In this document: positions 32,361-39,824 of the stretch, in pieces | Position numbering within the stretch: position 1 is the first letter of the stretch | Layout: each line of letters starts with the position of its first letter | Origin: JAISGQ01 sp045604155 | GTDB lineage: Bacteria; Bacillota; Clostridia; Oscillospirales; Acutalibacteraceae | Direction: 5' to 3' | Assembly (NCBI GenBank): GCA_045604155.1 | Contig: JAZUNN010000006.1 | Span: forward strand, 82,887 to 146,886 | DNA length: 64,000 nucleotides | Made by a program: the position numbers and the translations under genes | The notes under the pieces: generated by a model | What the model saw: the letters and a program-made list of their open reading frames with translations, nothing else | Databases searched by the model: none | What the model was told of the DNA's origin: nothing

Positions 32361-33431
32361 ATGGAAATAAAGATCACCAGAACGACCGCTCCCAAGGCAA
32401 AGCCTGCTGATGAAAGCAAGCTCGGCTTCGGCAAGACTTTCACTGACCACATGTTCATCATGGAATATGATGAGGGTCAGGGCTGGCACGATCCGAGAAT
32501 CGTACCTTTCGGCGATATTTCCCTTTCTCCTGCTGCAATGGTATTCCATTACGGTCAGGAAGTTTTTGAGGGTCTCAAGGCATACCGCACCGCTGACAAC
32601 AAGATTCAGCTTTTCAGACCTGACAGAAACTTTGCACGTCTTAACTCCTCAAATGAGCGTCTCTGCATTCCCGCAGTTGATGAGGAATTCTGCGTTGAGG
32701 CTCTCAAGGAGCTTATCAAGGTAGAGAAGGACTGGGTTCCCCATTCTGAGGGCACCAGCCTTTACATCAGACCCTTTATCTTTGCAGCAGATCCCTTCCT
32801 GGGCGTTCACCCTGCAAAGAAGCTCTATTATATGGTAATTCTCGCTCCCTCGGGCGCATACTATCCCGGCGGACTTGCACCTGTTAAGATCTATGTAGAG
32901 AACAACTATGTCCGTGCAGTTCGCGGCGGTATGGGTTACACCAAGACAGGCGGCAACTACGCAGCAAGCCTCAAGGCTCAGGACGAGGCAGAGAAGCTCA
33001 ACTATTCTCAGGTTCTCTGGCTTGACGGTATCGAGCACAAGTACATCGAAGAAGTCGGTGCAATGAACGTATTCTTCGTATTTGACGATGAGATCGTAAC
33101 TCCCGAGCTCGACGGCGCAACCCTTCCCGGTGTTACCAGAGCCAGCTGCATTGAGCTTCTCCGCTCCAAGGGCTACAAGGTTTCAGAGAGACTTCTCTCC
33201 ATCGACGAGGTCGTTGAGAAGTACAATCAGGGCAAGTTCAAGGAAATGTTCGGTTCAGGTACTGCTGCTGTTATCTCTCCTGTCGGTGAGCTGAAGTACG
33301 GCGATACCATCATGAACATCAACAACGGTGAGATCGGCGAGGTTTCCCAGATGCTCTATGATACCCTCACAGGCATTCAGTGGGGTAAGATCGAAGACAC
33401 CTTCGGCTGGACTGTACCTGTAGAAGACTAA
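32361..33431 (+). CDS. ilvE: Branched-chain amino acid aminotransferase
   Basis: IlvE transfers amino groups between glutamate and the 2-oxo acids of Leu, Ile and Val using PLP. The 356-residue product is of the longer class IV type with FHYGQEVFEGLKAY, the lysine region GGMGYTKTGGNYAASL, EEVGAMNVFFV and GTAAVISPVG. AAGGAG precedes the start. The codon use is strongly biased towards the codons seen in frr and priA-region genes, suggesting high expression. The rluD-family gene begins immediately after its stop. Confidence 0.96.
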   Translation: MEIKITRTTAPKAKPADESKLGFGKTFTDHMFIMEYDEGQGWHDPRIVPFGDISLSPAAMVFHYGQEVFEGLKAYRTADNKIQLFRPDRNFARLNSSNERLCIPAVDEEFCVEALKELIKVEKDWVPHSEGTSLYIRPFIFAADPFLGVHPAKKLYYMVILAPSGAYYPGGLAPVKIYVENNYVRAVRGGMGYTKTGGNYAASLKAQDEAEKLNYSQVLWLDGIEHKYIEEVGAMNVFFVFDDEIVTPELDGATLPGVTRASCIELLRSKGYKVSERLLSIDEVVEKYNQGKFKEMFGSGTAAVISPVGELKYGDTIMNINNGEIGEVSQMLYDTLTGIQWGKIEDTFGWTVPVED

Positions 33432-34301
33432 GTGAAAACATTGGAATTCAAAGTGCCGTGCGAGCAGGACGGAATTACCGTCCGTGGCTTTCTGCGCGGC
33501 ACTTGCCGTATATCTGCACGGCTTCACACAAAATTAAAGCATATTGAAAACGGCATAACTGTAGATGGAAAGCTTGCAAAGGCAAGGGATATTCTCAGAA
33601 GCGGCGATGTTGTGGTGCTCCACATTCCCGATGAGGAGAGTGTGGAGGCTGTTTTGATGCCTCTTGATATTGTGTACGAGGATGAATATGTCCTCGTGCT
33701 TAATAAGCCTGCCAATATGCCTGTTCACCCCACAAAGGGTCACGGCTCCGACACCCTTGCAAATGCCGTTGCAGCATATCTTCCGAATCTCGCATTCCGT
33801 CCCATAAACCGCCTTGACAGAGATACTACAGGACTTGTCCTTGCAGCAAAAGACAGCTTCAGTGCAGTCAGATTGCAGGAAAGTGCCGAAAAGATATACT
33901 ACGCAGTCTGTACAGGGAAACTCACGGGAGAAGGGACTATAGATCAACCTATCAGAATCAAGGAAGGTCACGGAATACAGCGTGAAGTGGGCGAGGGGGG
34001 AGAGCCAAGCATCACCCACTGGAAGAGCCTCTCGGCAGATGATGAAATGTCGCTGATAGAATGCCGCCTTGAAACGGGAAGAACACATCAGATTCGCGTT
34101 CACTTTTCATCTTATATGAAAATGCCTCTTTTAGGGGACGATATGTATGGCGGATCGAGAGAGAAAATATCCCGTCAGGCGCTTCACTGCGGCTTCATGG
34201 CATTTACCCATCCCGTATCAGGCGAGCGCATGGAGCTTACCTGTCCCATGCCCGAAGATATGATGAACCTATCTGTGTGCAAAGAATATTTTTCTCTGTA
34301 A
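33432..34301 (+). CDS. RluA/RluD family pseudouridine synthase
   Basis: The 289-residue product has an N-terminal S4-like RNA-binding domain (about residues 12-70) and the catalytic PINRLDRDTTGLVLAAKD motif with the nucleophile Asp near residue 122, followed by TGRTHQIRVHFS. It isomerises uridine to pseudouridine in rRNA or tRNA; the target base is not predictable. It begins with GTG directly after the ilvE TAA, without its own good ribosome site, so it is coupled to ilvE. Confidence 0.92.
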   Translation: MKTLEFKVPCEQDGITVRGFLRGTCRISARLHTKLKHIENGITVDGKLAKARDILRSGDVVVLHIPDEESVEAVLMPLDIVYEDEYVLVLNKPANMPVHPTKGHGSDTLANAVAAYLPNLAFRPINRLDRDTTGLVLAAKDSFSAVRLQESAEKIYYAVCTGKLTGEGTIDQPIRIKEGHGIQREVGEGGEPSITHWKSLSADDEMSLIECRLETGRTHQIRVHFSSYMKMPLLGDDMYGGSREKISRQALHCGFMAFTHPVSGERMELTCPMPEDMMNLSVCKEYFSL

Positions 34302-34351
34302 ATGTATATACATTGTATGCCTTGACTAACCGATACATGATGAGGTAAAAT
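34301..34351 (+). promoter_or_regulatory. Palindrome and promoter before the CDF transporter gene
   Basis: A 14-base perfect palindrome AATGTATATACATT at 34,301-34,314 sits just upstream of TTGACT (34,322) and TAAAAT (34,346), spaced by 18 bases. A metal-responsive operator is possible because the next gene is a metal exporter. The palindrome starts in the last base of the upstream stop codon. Confidence 0.45.
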
Positions 34352-34385
34352 CATTGATAAACATATCACACGGAGCTGAAATCAA

Positions 34386-35567
34386 ATGACGAATCTGCTG
34401 ATAAAGCTGTTTATAAAGGACGTTGACCCCAAAGATCCGAAGTGTCGTGGTAAATTCGGAACATTATCAAGCATAACGGGAATGCTGTGCAATCTTGTGC
34501 TTTTTGCGGCAAAGCTGTTTATAGGTATGATATCGGGAAGTATTGCGATCACAGCCGATGCATTCAATAACCTTTCAGACCTTGGCTCCTGCTTTGTTTC
34601 CATGCTGGGAATGAAGCTTGCAGCCCGTCCTGCAGACAAGGAGCATCCCTTCGGTCACGGAAGATACGAATATCTCACAACCATGGCAGTTGCGGTGGTG
34701 ATTCTTCTTGTTGCATTTGAACTTGGAAAGAGCTCTGTACAGAAGATAATCGAGCCTACCGCAGTGAACTTTTCATGGGCACTTGTTATCGTGCTTGTCG
34801 TTTCCATACTTATAAAATTATGGATGTTCCTTTTCAACAATAAAATAGGAAAAACCATAGATTCAGGCGTGTTCAGGGCATCCGCAAAGGACTCTGTCAA
34901 TGACAGCATATCAACAGGTGTTGTGCTTCTTACCACGGTTGTGCTTCACTTCCTCGATCTGCCTGTAAATATCGCAGGCAGAATAGACGGCGCAATGGGT
35001 CTGATTGTTGCAGTGTTCATTCTGTGGTCAGGAATCTCCGTAATAAAAGAAAATCTCGGCAATCTGCTTGGTGAGCCTCCTTCAAAAGAGCTTGTAGACA
35101 GCCTTTATTCCAAAATAATGGCATATGAAGGCGTTCATGGTATTCATGATATGATAATTCATAACTATGGTCCTACAAGAACTATTGCAACCCTCCATGT
35201 TGAGGTATCCTCATCTCAGGATGTAATGATAAGCCATGACCTTATTGACAGCATAGAGAAAGAAGTTGGAGAAGAACTCGGTCTTATGCTGACAATACAT
35301 ATGGACCCCATCAGTGATGACTGTGAAAAGACAGTATCCATAAGAGAAAAGATTCAGAAACTTGCTGCAGCCATTGAAAATGGAGTCACAATTCACGATT
35401 TCAGAATGGTTGAAGGTCCGACTCATACAAACCTGATTTTTGATGCAGTTCTTCCTTATGAATCGAAGATGAAGGAGAATGAGCTGAAGGAAAAGCTTTC
35501 CCGGGCAGTAAGTGCCATAGATGAAACCTGGTTTACAGTTATTACCGTAGACCGTGAATTTGTATAA
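34386..35567 (+). CDS. Cation diffusion facilitator family transporter
   Basis: The 393-residue product has six membrane helices between about residues 25 and 225, with the metal-site pattern ITADAFNNLSDLGS in helix 2 and SVNDSISTGVVL in helix 5, plus HPFGHGRYEYL in between. The cytoplasmic C-terminal domain (residues 230-393) has GVHGIHDMIIHNYGPTRTIATLHVEV and a further extension beyond the usual about 300 residues, as in the longer Clostridial members. It exports divalent metals such as Zn, Fe or Mn in exchange for protons. The metal is not certain. Confidence 0.92.
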   Translation: MTNLLIKLFIKDVDPKDPKCRGKFGTLSSITGMLCNLVLFAAKLFIGMISGSIAITADAFNNLSDLGSCFVSMLGMKLAARPADKEHPFGHGRYEYLTTMAVAVVILLVAFELGKSSVQKIIEPTAVNFSWALVIVLVVSILIKLWMFLFNNKIGKTIDSGVFRASAKDSVNDSISTGVVLLTTVVLHFLDLPVNIAGRIDGAMGLIVAVFILWSGISVIKENLGNLLGEPPSKELVDSLYSKIMAYEGVHGIHDMIIHNYGPTRTIATLHVEVSSSQDVMISHDLIDSIEKEVGEELGLMLTIHMDPISDDCEKTVSIREKIQKLAAAIENGVTIHDFRMVEGPTHTNLIFDAVLPYESKMKENELKEKLSRAVSAIDETWFTVITVDREFV

Positions 35568-35604
35568 CCAAATTGTAAACTTTTTGTATATTTTCAAAAT
35601 ATGG

Positions 35605-35648
35605 TGAAAAAACCGCCTGCTTTTACAAGATGTGGGCGGTTTTTTATT
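35605..35648 (+). terminator. Terminator after the CDF transporter gene
   Basis: AAAACCGCC and GGCGGTTTT enclose a 17-base loop, followed by TTTATTTG. Confidence 0.75.
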
Positions 35649-35751
35649 TGACTTAAATAGTTAAAAGTCGTATAATGTGTCGGTAATTTACAATGAGGTA
35701 AATGGCACACATATGTGCATATACTGAAATTTTAGGAGGGTGTGGGAGAAA

Positions 35752-37338
35752 ATGAGTGCTCTCGGACCGCAGAAAAAGAAAATGCTTTACATTATGATCG
35801 GTGCATTTCTGCTGATTTTCATCGCTGCGCTGGTTATAGATCTTATGATGAATCAGGGCGGTGTGGTTATACTGACCGGTGCTATAGCAGGTGCAGTTGC
35901 CGCAGCGATAGTATTCCTTGTGTTCAATTTCGTTCTGAAAAAGGATCCCGCTTCAGAAATAACTGAGGAAATAGGCGAAGAAGGCCGTTTCATGAGAAGC
36001 AGAAGAAACAGTAAAAAGTCCGATAACCTGTTTGAAAATGCAGGTCTTGAGGATAGTTTCTCTGACAATAACGACCTTGACTTTTCAGGCTTTGAAAACG
36101 ATGACTCTGCAGAAAGTCAGGCAGATATGAACGAGCTTGAAAGCCGTTTTGCAGTACCTCCCAGCCAGCAGCTTCGTGAAAGAGGATTTTTCGGAAGAAA
36201 GAATTCAGCTAAAGAAGAAAAGGTTGAAGAGTCCTTCGAGGTTCGGGAAGAAACTGATACATGGAATGAGCCTGAGTATGCAAACGATTTTGAAAATGAA
36301 TTTGACAATCAGTTTGAGGAAGGATTCGATGAGGAGTTTGCAGAAGAAGATTTTGCAGCGCCCGTAATTTCCTTTGGCGATCCCGCTCCTGCAGAGGAAG
36401 TTCAGGAAGAAGATTTTGAGTCTTTTGACGAGGTTGAGGAATTCTCCGCAGACCTTGAGGAAGATTTCACTGAGGAAATCCAGGAAGAAATCATTCCCGA
36501 AGAACCCGTATATGAGGAAGCCGCAGAGGAAATTCAGGAAGAAGCACCTGTTGTGCCTGAGCAGCCCCAGAACAACCTGCTTCTCAAGGATATAACCCCC
36601 GGAATGGTTGTTGCTTCACAGTCTCCCGGTCAGACCCTTGAATCCTTCTACACTGACATGACAGAAGAGGATATAATCTACCGTGACTGCGTAGAGGTAT
36701 GGTCAAGCGCAGCAAAGAACCCCATGCTCAAGATACTTGAAAAGCTCAAAAGCATCGACGATAAGAAGGTCGCAGGCGAGCTTGGCAGAGATTGCGAGTA
36801 TGTAAACGCAATGATCGACAGAATGCTTTATTTCACACAGCTTGAAATGATCGATCAGGCGCTCAATATGCAGGTTTACAATTACTCCGTACTTGTCAAG
36901 GAATGCCTCAAGAGATTCTCTCCGTTCTTTACAGAGAAGAAGATCAGCCTTCTCTGGAAGGGTCTGGATGTTGACATCATTACCGATAAGAGATGGTTCA
37001 TCTTTGCAATGACCCAGGTCATTTTCAACTCCATCGAGTTCACTCCTTACGGCGGTAAGATTGCAGTTTCTGCAAAGAAAACCGAAGATTATGTTGATCT
37101 TATCATCGATGACAGCGGCGAAGGCATGGACGAAGAAGAACTGCCTTATGTATTTACAGCAGGCTTCATGGGCGATGAGGCACCCAATCCCGATGAAACC
37201 AGAACCGGCATGGGTCTGTTCATTACAAGAAGCGTCCTTCAGAAGCTGGGCGGTGAGTGTATGGCAGAGTCCTCAAAGGGTAAGGGCATGAGAATTGTCA
37301 TAAGACTTCCTTCCATGAAGGAAAATACTGAAAACTGA
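35752..37338 (+). CDS. Histidine-kinase-like membrane ATPase without any histidine
   Basis: The 528-residue product has two N-terminal membrane helices (about 11-32 and 36-60) with a very short loop. A Glu/Asp/Phe-rich linker follows (about 65-285), then a DHp-like helical pair (about 310-362) and a GHKL ATPase domain (395-520) with N box QVIFNSIEFTPYGG, G1 DDSGEGMD, F box FTAGFM and G2 TGMGLFITRS. The H box that should read SHELKNPL reads SSAAKNPM: Ser319 stands where the phosphoacceptor His belongs, and I find no His anywhere in the protein. ATP binding looks intact but classical autophosphorylation is not possible. No response regulator is adjacent. I use the ATG at 35752, since the GTG at 35740 overlaps the AGGAGGG site. 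Confidence 0.85.
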   Translation: MSALGPQKKKMLYIMIGAFLLIFIAALVIDLMMNQGGVVILTGAIAGAVAAAIVFLVFNFVLKKDPASEITEEIGEEGRFMRSRRNSKKSDNLFENAGLEDSFSDNNDLDFSGFENDDSAESQADMNELESRFAVPPSQQLRERGFFGRKNSAKEEKVEESFEVREETDTWNEPEYANDFENEFDNQFEEGFDEEFAEEDFAAPVISFGDPAPAEEVQEEDFESFDEVEEFSADLEEDFTEEIQEEIIPEEPVYEEAAEEIQEEAPVVPEQPQNNLLLKDITPGMVVASQSPGQTLESFYTDMTEEDIIYRDCVEVWSSAAKNPMLKILEKLKSIDDKKVAGELGRDCEYVNAMIDRMLYFTQLEMIDQALNMQVYNYSVLVKECLKRFSPFFTEKKISLLWKGLDVDIITDKRWFIFAMTQVIFNSIEFTPYGGKIAVSAKKTEDYVDLIIDDSGEGMDEEELPYVFTAGFMGDEAPNPDETRTGMGLFITRSVLQKLGGECMAESSKGKGMRIVIRLPSMKENTEN

Positions 37339-37344
37339 TAACAC

Positions 37345-37378
37345 ACCCCGCTGTGAATAGACAGCGGGGTTGTTTATT
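37345..37378 (+). terminator. Terminator after the kinase-like gene
   Basis: A perfect 10-bp stem ACCCCGCTGT / ACAGCGGGGT with a 6-base loop is followed by TGTTTATTTAT. Confidence 0.85.
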
Positions 37379-37546
37379 TATACATTTTATTTGGGGAGAA
37401 ATGTATAATTATAAGAGCGAACGATGAGAACTTACAGCAGAAGCGACTCGAAAAAAGAAACAATCAGGCACAAGATATACATGAACAAAGTGAGAAAACT
37501 ACAAATTATACTTTTAAAGTGTGTATAAAAAAGAAAAATAAAAATG

Positions 37547-37575
37547 TTGACAAAACAGAAATGTGTATGTATAAT
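37547..37575 (+). promoter_or_regulatory. Perfect consensus sigma-A promoter in a gene-free stretch
   Basis: TTGACA is followed after exactly 17 bases by TATAAT. Both hexamers are perfect. No reading frame with a ribosome site starts within the following 200 bases. Confidence 0.8.
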
Positions 37576-37581
37576 ACAAGT

Positions 37582-37690
37582 GATGAGAGGAATACCTCGA
37601 ATCCTGATATTTGACAACGTCTTCATAATCGTTCCCCATCCACAAACCACGAAACCACCCTCTTTTGAGGGTGGTTTCGTGGTTTATACG
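37582..37690 (+). ncRNA. Candidate small RNA with a 19-bp terminal hairpin
   Basis: The perfect promoter at 37,547 should start transcription near 37,582. About 60 bases later comes a flawless 19-bp stem (37,644-37,662 with 37,667-37,685; arms begin AAACCACGAAACC) closed by TTTT, ending in GGTTT. The stretch 37,339-37,783 otherwise holds only a terminator at its start, the yicC promoter at its end and AT-rich sequence. A roughly 105-nt RNA is the simplest reading. The hairpin could alternatively be a remnant repeat, and its T run is short. Confidence 0.45.
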
Positions 37691-37717
37691 GTTAATCCTA
37701 TAAAAGCACTGTGTCGG

Positions 37718-37747
37718 TTGACATTACTATAATATATGTGCTAAAAT
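37718..37747 (+). promoter_or_regulatory. Predicted sigma-A promoter of the yicC-to-spoVM cluster
   Basis: TTGACA is 18 bases from TAAAAT, 36 bases before the yicC start codon. An AAGGTGG ribosome site lies between. Confidence 0.65.
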
Positions 37748-37783
37748 ATGATGATTAAATCGATTTTTTAAGGTGGCGTCGCA

Positions 37784-38662
37784 ATGATAAGAAGCATGAC
37801 AGGCTACGGCAGAGCACAGGCTGTCGTAGACGGACTTGATATTACAGTTGAAATCAAATCTGTAAACCACAGATACTTTGAATTTTCGGCAAGAACTCCC
37901 AGAGGATATTCTTTTGTGGAGGAAAAGCTTAAATCCTACGCTCAGTCAAGAGTATCCCGAGGCAAGATCGATATGTATGTGACAATAGTCGCAGTGGACA
38001 ATCCTGCCTGCGAGGTAGTGCTCAATGAAGCACTTGCACAGAGCTATGTCGATGCAATACGTAAGATATCGGAAGTCACGGGTGTAAAGGATGACCTGAC
38101 CAATGTTTCAATAGCCCGTTTCCAGGACATTTTCACAGTGCGCAGAGCAGTTGCAGATGAAGATCAGGTCTGCGAAAACATAATGACCGTTGTCCGTGAG
38201 GCAATGGACAGATTCATCGAAATGCGAGAGGCAGAAGGCGCAAAGATGCGTACTGATGTGGAAAGCAGAGTAGAAACAATCAAAAATCATGTCACATTCA
38301 TAGAGCAGCGTTCGCCCCAGACTGTTTCTGAATACATGGAGAAGCTGAAGGCAAAAATTGCTGATCTGCTTGATGGTGCAGCTGTTGATGAGCAGCGCCT
38401 TATTACAGAGGTTGCAATCTATGCAGATAAGGTTGCAGTTGCGGAAGAAACAGTAAGACTTCGCAGCCATTTTGATCAGCTTGCACAGATGATGGAATCG
38501 GGCGAAGCAATCGGACGAAAGCTGGATTTCCTTGTTCAGGAAATGAACAGAGAAACAAATACAATCGGCTCAAAGGCTCAGGATGCAGCACTTGCTCATA
38601 TTGTTGTTGATATAAAGGCAGAGCTTGAAAAGATCAGAGAGCAGATTCAGAATATCGAGTAA
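37784..38662 (+). CDS. yicC: YicC/YloC family endoribonuclease
   Basis: The 292-residue product starts MIRSMTGYGRA and continues EIKSVNHRYFEF, the YicC N-terminal signature, and ends with the DUF1732 region (LDFLVQEMNRETNTIGSKA). YicC proteins are oligomeric endoribonucleases. In Firmicutes the gene typically precedes remA and gmk, as here, and it opens the 14-kb plus-strand cluster. Confidence 0.95.
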   Translation: MIRSMTGYGRAQAVVDGLDITVEIKSVNHRYFEFSARTPRGYSFVEEKLKSYAQSRVSRGKIDMYVTIVAVDNPACEVVLNEALAQSYVDAIRKISEVTGVKDDLTNVSIARFQDIFTVRRAVADEDQVCENIMTVVREAMDRFIEMREAEGAKMRTDVESRVETIKNHVTFIEQRSPQTVSEYMEKLKAKIADLLDGAAVDEQRLITEVAIYADKVAVAEETVRLRSHFDQLAQMMESGEAIGRKLDFLVQEMNRETNTIGSKAQDAALAHIVVDIKAELEKIREQIQNIE

Positions 38663-38674
38663 GGAGAAAAGACC

Positions 38675-38944
38675 ATGAAGCTTATAAATATCGGTTTTGG
38701 TAATATGGTTTCCGCAAATCGTCTGGTTGCGATAGTAAGCCCTGAATCAGCACCGATAAAGAGAATTATTCAGGACTCAAGAGACAGAGGATGTCTTATA
38801 GATGCAACCTACGGAAGACGTACAAGAGCGGTAATAATCACCGACAGCGAGCACGTTGTGCTTTCCGCACTTCAGCCCGAAACAATAGCAAACAGACTTA
38901 ACGACCGTGATGAAGACGATGAGGAGGAGCTCAATGAAGAATAA
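38675..38944 (+). CDS. remA: RemA-type DNA-binding regulator (DUF370)
   Basis: The 89-residue product begins with the RemA pattern INIGFGNMVSANRLVAIVSPESAPIKR and DATYGRRTRAVIITDS. In B. subtilis RemA is a ring-forming DNA-binding activator of biofilm matrix genes. Its role in non-biofilm Clostridia is unknown. The C-terminal tail is very acidic (NDRDEDDEEELNEE), and its coding sequence carries the GAGGAGGAG ribosome site of gmk, which overlaps it by 11 bases. Confidence 0.94.
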   Translation: MKLINIGFGNMVSANRLVAIVSPESAPIKRIIQDSRDRGCLIDATYGRRTRAVIITDSEHVVLSALQPETIANRLNDRDEDDEEELNEE

Positions 38945-39524
38945 TTGCAACGGTCTGATAATAATCATATCAGGACCCTCCGGAGTCGGAAAAGGAACAC
39001 TCATAGGAGAAGTAAACAAAAAACTTGCAGCAAAGGGAATAAACACACGATTCTCTGTTTCTGCAACCACAAGAGGCCGCTCCGAGCAGGAAATTGACGG
39101 AGTACACTATCACTTCATAACTGTCGAAAAGTTCAACAGCATGATAGAAAACGGCGAGCTTGCAGAATACAACAAGTACGGTGAAAATTACTACGGCACA
39201 CCCATGGTAAATCTCACCGAAGCAATAGAGGCAAAGGAGCCTATCATCCTTGACATAGACCTTAACGGTAAAAATCAGGTAGTTGAGAAGATTGACGGAT
39301 GCCTGACAGTTTTCGTACTTCCTCCATCAACAGACGTTCTCGAAAAGAGAATAAGAGGCAGAGCAAGAGAGACAGATACAGAAGAATCCATCAGATTCAG
39401 ACTCAGCCGTGCGGTTGAAGAACTTGTACATAAGGACGAATATAAATACAGAATAGTCAACGATGATCTCGAAACCGCAGCAAATGAGCTGTACGAGATA
39501 ATTGTTTCCGAAATAAGCAGATAA
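38934..39524 (+). CDS. gmk: Guanylate kinase
   Basis: Gmk phosphorylates GMP to GDP. The 196-residue product has the P-loop SGPSGVGKGTLI at residues 11-21, SVSATTRGRSEQEIDGVHYHF (GMP binding), ILDIDLNG and RLSRAVEEL. The start at 38934 follows GAGGAGGAG; an earlier in-frame ATG lies deeper inside remA and lacks a site. Length is usual. Confidence 0.96.
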   Translation: MKNNCNGLIIIISGPSGVGKGTLIGEVNKKLAAKGINTRFSVSATTRGRSEQEIDGVHYHFITVEKFNSMIENGELAEYNKYGENYYGTPMVNLTEAIEAKEPIILDIDLNGKNQVVEKIDGCLTVFVLPPSTDVLEKRIRGRARETDTEESIRFRLSRAVEELVHKDEYKYRIVNDDLETAANELYEIIVSEISR

Positions 39525-39558
39525 ACAACTGATAATTAACACAGAAAGGCAGATAAAA

Positions 39559-39801
39559 ATGAAAAAGACAATCGACGAAATCTTCAGCGAGGCAGACAGC
39601 CGTTATGCACTGGTTGATGCAATAGCAAAGAAGGCACGTGAAATAGCAGACAGCGCAGAGCTCAACAATGTATCCCTCAACGAGAAGCCTGTCAATATGG
39701 TCCTCAGATATCTCGCAGAGGGCAAGGCACACGTTGATAATATAAGCGAAACAGAAGTAAAGATCGTCATCGACGAAAAGAATGAAACTTTAGGCTTCTG
39801 A
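39559..39801 (+). CDS. rpoZ: RNA polymerase omega subunit
   Basis: The 80-residue product has the omega pattern RYALVDAIAKKAREIADSAE and NEKPVNMVLRYLAEGK. Omega helps assemble beta-prime into core RNA polymerase. Its place directly after gmk is the standard Firmicutes order; coaBC, which usually follows, is absent and priA comes next. Confidence 0.93.
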   Translation: MKKTIDEIFSEADSRYALVDAIAKKAREIADSAELNNVSLNEKPVNMVLRYLAEGKAHVDNISETEVKIVIDEKNETLGF

Positions 39802-39824
39802 TAACAAAGAAAGGAACGACAGCA

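Noticed and set aside
37423..37527. 34-codon plus-strand frame in the gene-free stretch
   Set aside because: No ribosome site and no resemblance; it starts upstream of the strong promoter, so that promoter would not transcribe all of it.
37432..37650. Minus-strand 70-codon hydrophobic frame
   Set aside because: It is antisense to the strong promoter and lacks a ribosome site; hydrophobicity is explained by AT richness.
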